Of a DNA stretch of 10,861 nt, positions 6,446 to 10,861 are shown piece after piece (position 1 is the stretch's first letter; each line of letters opens with the position of its first letter). The stretch spans positions 1 through 10,861 of the forward strand of contig JBLHGU010000167.1 of the NCBI GenBank assembly GCA_047615875.1. The letters are read 5' to 3'. A program made the position numbers and the translations under genes. The notes beneath the pieces are model-generated. The model had not been told where the DNA came from. It made no database searches and was given only the letters and a program-made list of their open reading frames with translations. The DNA comes from JBLHGU01 sp047615875 (GTDB lineage Bacteria > Pseudomonadota > Gammaproteobacteria > Arenicellales > CAJQKF01).

Positions 6446-7255
6446 ATGCAGGCAATTAACTTGCAACATCGTTTTGAAGCGATTCGAGCAAATAAATTAT
6501 TTGAACTATTTGTAATCAGCATTATTCTGGTTTCAGCTCTTTTAGTTGGAGTTAAAACCTACGAAGTGCCTGGGTATTTACAGAGTCTCACGCGCTTTGC
6601 AGATATTTTTATAAATGTGTTTTTTGTAACAGAAATCACCATTCGTTTCATTGCGACAGATAATAAGAAGCGATTTTTTCATGATTTCTGGAATACCTTT
6701 GATACGTTGATCGTCATAGTTAGTTTGATTCCGATAGACAATTCGGATATGGCCCTGGTTGCGCGTTTGGTGCGGGTATTCAGAGTATTAAGGATGGTGT
6801 CGTTTATACCAGAACTTAGAATTTTACTGGTATCGTTGATAAAAGCATTGCCACAGCTTGGCTATGTAATGCTGTTAATGTTCATAATTTTTTATATCTA
6901 TGCCGCGATAGGAAGTACGATTTTTGAACAAATAAATCCCAATCTATGGGGTGACATCGCTATTTCAATGCTGACATTATTTCGCGTTATGACGTTCGAA
7001 GACTGGACCGATGTGATGTATGAAACAATGGTTGTGTATCCATTGAGTTGGACTTTCTATCTCAGCTTTATATTTTTTACGGCTTTTGCATTTTTAAATA
7101 TGGTAATTGGCATTGTGGTGAATGTTATGGAGGAAGAACACCGCAAAATACGTGTTGCCGAAACTGAAGTAAGTGAAGCCGAAGAAAAGGAATTATTGCA
7201 TCGGGAAATACAGGAATTAAAAGATATGGTTCAAGCTATACATAAAAAACTATAG
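6446..7255 (+). CDS. Voltage-gated cation channel, BacNav/NaChBac-like
   Basis: This 269-residue inner-membrane protein is a one-domain, six-helix channel subunit (Ion_trans family) that should form tetramers. Helices are about S1 19-36, S2 52-70, S3 79-97, S4 104-120, S5 137-160 and S6 202-228. S4 has arginines at every third position, R107, R110, R113 and R116, as a voltage sensor should. The pore loop carries the filter TFEDWTD (183-189), where NavAb-type sodium channels have TLESWSM. Extra acids sit at the two positions (D186, D189) that were changed to aspartate when NavAb was engineered to conduct calcium. Residues 238-268 form a heptad-like charged coiled coil, the usual BacNav tetramer stem. 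It lies 33 bp after the adenosyltransferase gene and ends in a terminator. Family confidence is high; ion preference is inferred. Confidence 0.88.
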   Translation: MQAINLQHRFEAIRANKLFELFVISIILVSALLVGVKTYEVPGYLQSLTRFADIFINVFFVTEITIRFIATDNKKRFFHDFWNTFDTLIVIVSLIPIDNSDMALVARLVRVFRVLRMVSFIPELRILLVSLIKALPQLGYVMLLMFIIFYIYAAIGSTIFEQINPNLWGDIAISMLTLFRVMTFEDWTDVMYETMVVYPLSWTFYLSFIFFTAFAFLNMVIGIVVNVMEEEHRKIRVAETEVSEAEEKELLHREIQELKDMVQAIHKKL

Positions 7256-7286
7256 TCTGACTATTAAAATAGGCGCAGACTTTTTT
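7255..7286. terminator. Bidirectional Rho-independent terminator
   Basis: GTCTG (7255-7259) pairs with CAGAC (7276-7280), and CTAT (7261-7264) pairs with ATAG (7269-7272), with a small internal loop between. Six Ts follow at 7281-7286 on the plus strand. On the minus strand six Ts follow a few bases after the stem (complement of 7244-7249). It can therefore end both the channel operon and the convergent TPR gene. Confidence 0.8.
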
Positions 7287-7307
7287 CTATTAGATTGCTT
7301 TGTCCAG

Positions 7308-7859
7308 TTAAATTAATTCTTTGCTAAGCAGACCAGATATTCGGTCAATGTTACTGGTTATGCCAGGCAAGTGGGGGTTGATTCTTTGAGCATTCTGGAA
7401 TGCTACCAAAGCAGCCTTATATTTTCCATAAGACATATAAATCATGCCAAGCCCTGAAAGTGCACCGAAATGCCGAGGCTCCAGGTTCAAAGTTTTTTCA
7501 ATGTCAGAAACGGACGCGTCAAATTGTTCCAGATAAAATAGCACTGTGGCTCGTTTGTTCCAGCCTTCAGCAAAATCCGGTGATAGTTCAACCACGCGAT
7601 CGAACTGTTCCAATGCGTCTGTTAGCCGGCCGCTTTGCATAAAAGCCACCCCTGAGCGCATTAGTTTGTCTGTGTTTACGTCAGCGGTGTTATGCCATAT
7701 TGACCAAATTTCGTTGGTTATCTCCAGGCCACGTTGCTGCTCTATATTTTGATTTAATTCTGAGAATAGGGAAGTGAGTTGTTGGTCATTTTGATCAGCC
7801 AAATTTATGCTGACATAAAACAATGTGAGAACTGCGATCAGGAACTGCGACTTTTGCAT
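7308..7859 (-). CDS. Exported TPR-repeat protein
   Basis: This 183-residue protein starts with a likely Sec signal peptide: MQKSQ, a hydrophobic stretch (about 6-19), and a probable cleavage after NLA (residues 19-21). There is no lipobox cysteine, so a soluble periplasmic protein is likely. Three tetratricopeptide repeats follow at about 63-96, 97-130 and 131-164, with typical G/A/P positions (for example SGRLTDALEQFDRVVELSPD). TPRs bind partner proteins and carry no catalytic residue here; the partner is unknown. Similar small exported TPR proteins are common in Gammaproteobacteria, mostly without a known role. AGAGG stands a few bases before the ATG. The gene shares a terminator with the channel gene on the other strand and lies downstream of the amidinotransferase on the same strand, separated by 157 bp with a hairpin, so it is probably a separate unit. 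Confidence 0.82.
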   Translation of the reverse strand: MQKSQFLIAVLTLFYVSINLADQNDQQLTSLFSELNQNIEQQRGLEITNEIWSIWHNTADVNTDKLMRSGVAFMQSGRLTDALEQFDRVVELSPDFAEGWNKRATVLFYLEQFDASVSDIEKTLNLEPRHFGALSGLGMIYMSYGKYKAALVAFQNAQRINPHLPGITSNIDRISGLLSKELI

Positions 7860-7978
7860 GGGATGCCTCTGGGTTCAGATAACGTCTTTGACAGACATTA
7901 TATGGGGAGGTTCCTGATATTGCACCTGTTGGCGAAATGTGCGCTGTAGGCCATTAGAGAAAATGTTGCCGCATTATG

Positions 7979-8002
7979 TCAGGGTACTTTGGCGTACCCT
8001 GA
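7979..8002. terminator. Stem-loop after the amidinotransferase gene
   Basis: TCAGGGTAC (7979-7987) pairs perfectly with GTACCCTGA (7994-8002) around TTTGGC. It starts 14 bp after the amidinotransferase stop on the minus strand. No T-run follows, so it is at best a weak or factor-aided terminator, or a 3'-end stabiliser. Confidence 0.4.
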
Positions 8003-8016
8003 TCAGAAAGCCGGGA

Positions 8017-9141
8017 TTAGAGTTGTGTTCCAGATACCTGGTTAGGAAAATAATCTTCCATGTTGCCCTCTCTATACACATCACCGGTTGCACAATGCAA
8101 GCCACCACCAAAAGGATAAGCATCACGGAAATCCAGTGGTAGGACATTCATACCCAGCTTGTCCATCTGTTCCATTTGATTTACTTCACTGGCTTCGACA
8201 ATTACTGTTTTGTGGTCAAGAACCAGACAGTTCATCGACAGCCAAACACTGGAGTAGCAAAGCGGTGGGGGTGCCTCGTGAGAAGGCTGGGCAGCATCGA
8301 CGATTTTCCAGTCATTTGCTTCGAAAATCTTTCGTTGTGCTTCGGGTAATTTACGATTAGGGTTATTGATTATCAATCCAGGTCGAAGTGGCACGAACGT
8401 AGCGTCAATATGAATAGGGTAGGGGTCACCAGGGAAATTGACCGAGTGTACACGATGCTCCGGAAAATGCCTTTGCAACCACTGCATAGCTCGACGATTG
8501 GTGGTCAGGCCATGCTGGCAAAACAGGTCTTTACCCATGCGCAATATGTCTGCAGCATCAAACAGGGCTTCTGATTCTGTGGTTACAAAATCAAGTGCTG
8601 CAGTACGGCTCAGGCGTTCTTCAATGGTGATTTCATTAAAATAACCAGACTTGTAGGACGCATCAGTTAACCGTGGGCGTGGTGCCTGTTCCCAACGAAA
8701 TTTCGGATCTTCATCAAAATACCTTTGCATCAGGGGTTCGTAGGCAAGATACTCCCAATACCGACAACGAAAAGACATAGGAGCCATCAGGATTTCACTG
8801 CCAATAGTCAGCAATACATCTCGTGGTGGCATGCAACCAAACATAGCGTCGGTTTTAAAGTCTGGCGTAATTACTGCCTGATTCCACTGGAGTGGATCGG
8901 GGCGATCAACTCTGACACCATTTTGCTCTAACAAATTTGCCAGGTTGTCTAGCTGATAGTTAGCTTTTTCGATGGTATCCAAAGGACGGGGGCCCCACAT
9001 ACCACGCATATCACTGTCCTCAGGCACTTTAGCCTCCGTTGCAGGTTCGGAGGGAGGAATGCAGGTGTGATCTGCACGGCCGACGATGGCGTGCTTTAGC
9101 GGATCGAAATCATTCCAGGAATTTACAACAGTGGGGTTCAT
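8017..9141 (-). CDS. Glycine amidinotransferase-family protein (AGAT-like)
   Basis: Members transfer the amidino group of arginine to an amine (glycine in creatine synthesis; other amines in streptomycin, phaseolotoxin, saxitoxin and cylindrospermopsin pathways). The 374-residue protein opens VNSWNDFDPLKHAIVGRAD, typical of the family, and keeps the catalytic triad. D195 lies in FDAADILR, H244 in PIHIDATF, and the nucleophile C350 in GGGLHCATGDV. The 49-residue Asp-His spacing equals that of human AGAT (D254/H303) and the His-Cys spacing is 106 against 104, so the enzyme should be active. Length is close to bacterial members. There is no signal peptide. ATG 9141 is preceded by a weak GGA-type site. 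It is divergent from the PhyH oxygenase gene across 172 bp. The acceptor amine cannot be told from the sequence: glycine is the simple guess, another amine is possible. Confidence 0.88.
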   Translation of the reverse strand: MNPTVVNSWNDFDPLKHAIVGRADHTCIPPSEPATEAKVPEDSDMRGMWGPRPLDTIEKANYQLDNLANLLEQNGVRVDRPDPLQWNQAVITPDFKTDAMFGCMPPRDVLLTIGSEILMAPMSFRCRYWEYLAYEPLMQRYFDEDPKFRWEQAPRPRLTDASYKSGYFNEITIEERLSRTAALDFVTTESEALFDAADILRMGKDLFCQHGLTTNRRAMQWLQRHFPEHRVHSVNFPGDPYPIHIDATFVPLRPGLIINNPNRKLPEAQRKIFEANDWKIVDAAQPSHEAPPPLCYSSVWLSMNCLVLDHKTVIVEASEVNQMEQMDKLGMNVLPLDFRDAYPFGGGLHCATGDVYREGNMEDYFPNQVSGTQL

Positions 9142-9264
9142 TTTCTTTTCCAGTAGCTAGTTGGTTTTTTGCTCAAAGCCGGCATTCTGCCCATGCTTGC
9201 GTCATCGGGCTGTCTTGAAAGCGACAAATCGATGGTGTGTTAGTTTAATTCCTTCACCGTAAAA

Positions 9265-9280
9265 GTTTGCTCGAGTAAAC
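9265..9280. promoter_or_regulatory. Near-palindrome in the divergent promoter region
   Basis: GTTTGCTCGAGTAAAC is symmetric except for one base pair and touches a TACAAT (9281-9286) that resembles a -10 box for the oxygenase gene. I see no good -35 box. It is a candidate operator between the divergent amidinotransferase and oxygenase genes. Confidence 0.3.
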
Positions 9281-9313
9281 TACAATCCATAATTTGATGT
9301 GGTAGGTTATTAA

Positions 9314-10099
9314 ATGAGTCCCAATAGTTTTAAACAGCAAGTGATTATCACTGATGTAGAATTGGCAAGGTTTCATCGCGACGGTTATTTGGTGGTGAAA
9401 GGTCTGGCAGAACCTGATGTTCTGCATTCAATGAATGAAATTGTCGACAATTGCCTGGATCCTGCTATGGCACCTGTAGAATTTGAGGTAGATGTCCATT
9501 ATCCCGGTGCGCCGGCAGATAGGTCAGCCATAGGGGGGCATACCCCTCGTCGACTCCTTCACGCACTTTCCCGGCATCCAAATTTTCTCCATTGGGCTGG
9601 TCATGTCGATGTGGTCGACATATTGAGGCGTTTATTAGCGTCAGATAATTTAGACGTATCTCAAAATCACCATAATTGTATTATGACCAAGTATCCAGGT
9701 TATAGCAGTGTGACAAATTGGCATCAGGATATTCGTTACTGGAGTTTTGACAGGCCTGAGTTGATAAGTGTCTGGTTGGCGCTTGGTCCGGAGTACGAAA
9801 AAAATGGCGGCTTACGGATTATTCCTGGTTCTCACAAAATTGAACTGGAACGGGGCAGGCTGGATGCCACTTTATTTCTAAGAACAGATATTGAAGAAAA
9901 CTTTGAACTGATTGACTCTGCCATAAACCTTGAGCTTGATTCTGGAGATACGCTATTTTTCCATTGCCGAACATTTCATGCAGCAGGCCGCAATCAGACT
10001 GAGGCTGTAAAACGGTCACTTGTCTTTACCTATAGAGCAAGTGATAACGAGCCGATTCCTGAAACACGATCTGCAAATTTTGTCGATCTGAAAGTATAA
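9314..10099 (+). CDS. Phytanoyl-CoA dioxygenase-family (PhyH) protein
   Basis: This 261-residue protein is a non-haem Fe(II)/2-oxoglutarate oxygenase of the PhyH family, which hydroxylate or otherwise oxidise small molecules while turning 2-oxoglutarate into succinate and CO2. The iron facial triad is visible: H137 and D139 in NWHQDIRYW, and H222 in FHAAGRN. R234, in the segment after the distal histidine, is the likely 2-oxoglutarate anchor. GGLRIIPGSH (165-174) is the usual strand-turn. ARFHRDGYLVV (18-28) is the typical N-terminal PhyH start. Length is normal and it should be cytoplasmic. Start ATG 9314 has only a weak AGG upstream. The substrate is unknown; true phytanoyl-CoA is unlikely in bacteria, and the divergent amidinotransferase suggests, without proof, an amino acid or guanidino compound. 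It converges on the EAL gene with 32 bp between. Confidence 0.87.
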   Translation: MSPNSFKQQVIITDVELARFHRDGYLVVKGLAEPDVLHSMNEIVDNCLDPAMAPVEFEVDVHYPGAPADRSAIGGHTPRRLLHALSRHPNFLHWAGHVDVVDILRRLLASDNLDVSQNHHNCIMTKYPGYSSVTNWHQDIRYWSFDRPELISVWLALGPEYEKNGGLRIIPGSHKIELERGRLDATLFLRTDIEENFELIDSAINLELDSGDTLFFHCRTFHAAGRNQTEAVKRSLVFTYRASDNEPIPETRSANFVDLKV

Positions 10100-10131
10100 A
10101 GAGGAAAAGCGTAGCCGATTGAAAAACTGTT

Positions 10132-10861
10132 TTAAACAGAGTCTCTGGTATTATTGGTCAAAATATTACTGATTTCATCCAATGTGGATAGTAGTGCCTG
10201 ATTTGCGGTCGGATTATCGGCTCGATAGAGAAAATGGCCCTGTACTTGATCGCAGCCTGACTTAGTCAGAAATACTAATTGCTCCATAGTCTCTACACCC
10301 TCAGCAATGGTTGGTAGGCGTAAACTATGAGATAACTCGATTATGGCAGAAACGATGCTGGTATCGTCCTCGTTGATACCTATGTTGCTAACAAAGGATT
10401 TATCGATTTTAACTTTGCGTACTGGAAAGTATCTAAGATGACTCAAGCTGGAATAACCGGTGCCAAAATCGTCCATAGATAACTCTATACCGTGGTTCGC
10501 CAGTTGTTGAACCACCTTTAAAACCTGCTCTTTATTGCTTAGTGCTGTGCTTTCTGTAATTTCAATAGCCAGAACTTCCGTAGGCAGGTTATGTTTTTTC
10601 AGACAGTTGAGAATTTTTTCTGCCAGATTCTGATGTCGAAATTGTACGCCTGAAAGATTGATTGCAACCGGAGGTGGGTGCAGGCCCATGGTTCTCCACT
10701 CAGCAATCTGCCGGCAGGCCTCTTCTATTACCCAGTCACCAATGGGTACGATTAAGCCGCTGTCTTCCGCGACGGAAATAAACTGATCGGGCAGAGTTAT
10801 GGATCCATCTGGTCCTTGCCATCTTAATAATGCTTCAAAGCTGGTAATTTTTCGACTTATT
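10132..10861 (-). CDS. EAL-domain cyclic-di-GMP phosphodiesterase, 3' part
   Basis: The frame stays open to the window's right edge, so the N-terminus is missing; 242 codons are visible and the ATG at 10689 is an internal methionine. The EAL domain hydrolyses cyclic-di-GMP to pGpG, a signal for motility and biofilm choice. The visible catalytic set is complete: E of EAL in SFEALLRW, N of INLSG, E of EITES, DDFGTGYSS, K of KIDKSF, E of AEGVET, and Q of VQGHF. The last motif has H where QGY is usual, which is a mild variant. These residues point to an active enzyme rather than a decayed one. A sensor (PAS, CHASE or REC) or GGDEF domain may precede it outside the window. The domain is followed only by a short tail. 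Confidence 0.92.
   Translation of the reverse strand, partial: ISRKITSFEALLRWQGPDGSITLPDQFISVAEDSGLIVPIGDWVIEEACRQIAEWRTMGLHPPPVAINLSGVQFRHQNLAEKILNCLKKHNLPTEVLAIEITESTALSNKEQVLKVVQQLANHGIELSMDDFGTGYSSLSHLRYFPVRKVKIDKSFVSNIGINEDDTSIVSAIIELSHSLRLPTIAEGVETMEQLVFLTKSGCDQVQGHFLYRADNPTANQALLSTLDEISNILTNNTRDSV

Noticed and set aside
7897..7902. TATAAT on the minus strand, 37 bp before the TPR gene, as a promoter
   Set aside because: A fair -10 box, but no -35 box is found at 16-18 bp, so it is not listed as a feature.
8088..8931. Several open frames antisense to the amidinotransferase gene
   Set aside because: They lie opposite a clearly real enzyme gene and show low-complexity, family-less translations.
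10127..10139. CTGTTT-T-AAACAG palindrome between the oxygenase and EAL genes as a terminator
   Set aside because: The stem is AT-rich with a 1-nt centre and no following T-run, and it overlaps the EAL stop codon.
10132..10689. EAL gene starting at ATG 10689
   Set aside because: The frame continues open to the window edge and the EAL signature itself lies upstream of that ATG, so the gene is partial and longer.

Overview
The window looks like chromosomal DNA from a Gammaproteobacterium, probably a marine or aquatic heterotroph of moderate GC. This rests on gene content and protein style (a PduO-type cobalamin adenosyltransferase, a BacNav-type ion channel, an EAL protein, HpaR/HpaF-type proteins), not on a marker gene, so the placement is tentative. 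I see no rRNA, tRNA, transposase, phage gene or CRISPR array.

Layout, left to right. 1-319: non-coding DNA with a dense set of perfect or near-perfect hairpins (81-225) and a 17-bp palindrome directly before a strong ribosome binding site. 320-2179 (+): an AMP-forming acyl-CoA synthetase. 2180-2406: a spacer with a 14-bp perfect hairpin. 2407-3123 (+): AlaX, a free-standing editing protein for mischarged alanyl-tRNA. Convergent to it, 5108-3137 (-) is a tightly packed group: a MarR/HpaR-type regulator that appears broken by a frameshifting deletion of about 20 nt, an unrecognised helical-repeat protein whose start overlaps the regulator's stop by 4 bp, and an SPFH protein with a C-terminal GYF_2 domain that starts with TTG. 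Divergent from the regulator, 5303-5698 (+) is 5-carboxymethyl-2-hydroxymuconate isomerase (HpaF). No other homoprotocatechuate pathway gene is in the window, so the damaged hpaR and lone hpaF look like what is left of a reduced catabolic locus. 5801-7255 (+): cob(I)alamin adenosyltransferase, then a six-helix voltage-gated cation channel with an unusually acidic selectivity filter, ended by a bidirectional terminator. 7308-7859 (-): a secreted or periplasmic TPR protein. 8017-9141 (-) and 9314-10099 (+): a divergent pair, a glycine amidinotransferase-like enzyme and a PhyH-type Fe(II)/2-oxoglutarate oxygenase. 10132-10861 (-): the C-terminal part of an EAL-domain cyclic-di-GMP phosphodiesterase that runs off the right edge.

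The best candidates for something undescribed are the helical-repeat/SPFH-GYF_2 pair coupled to a decayed regulator, the amidinotransferase/oxygenase pair that may make or modify a guanidino compound, and the channel with a TFEDWTD filter that may conduct calcium. The other genes are single, ordinary housekeeping or metabolic functions.
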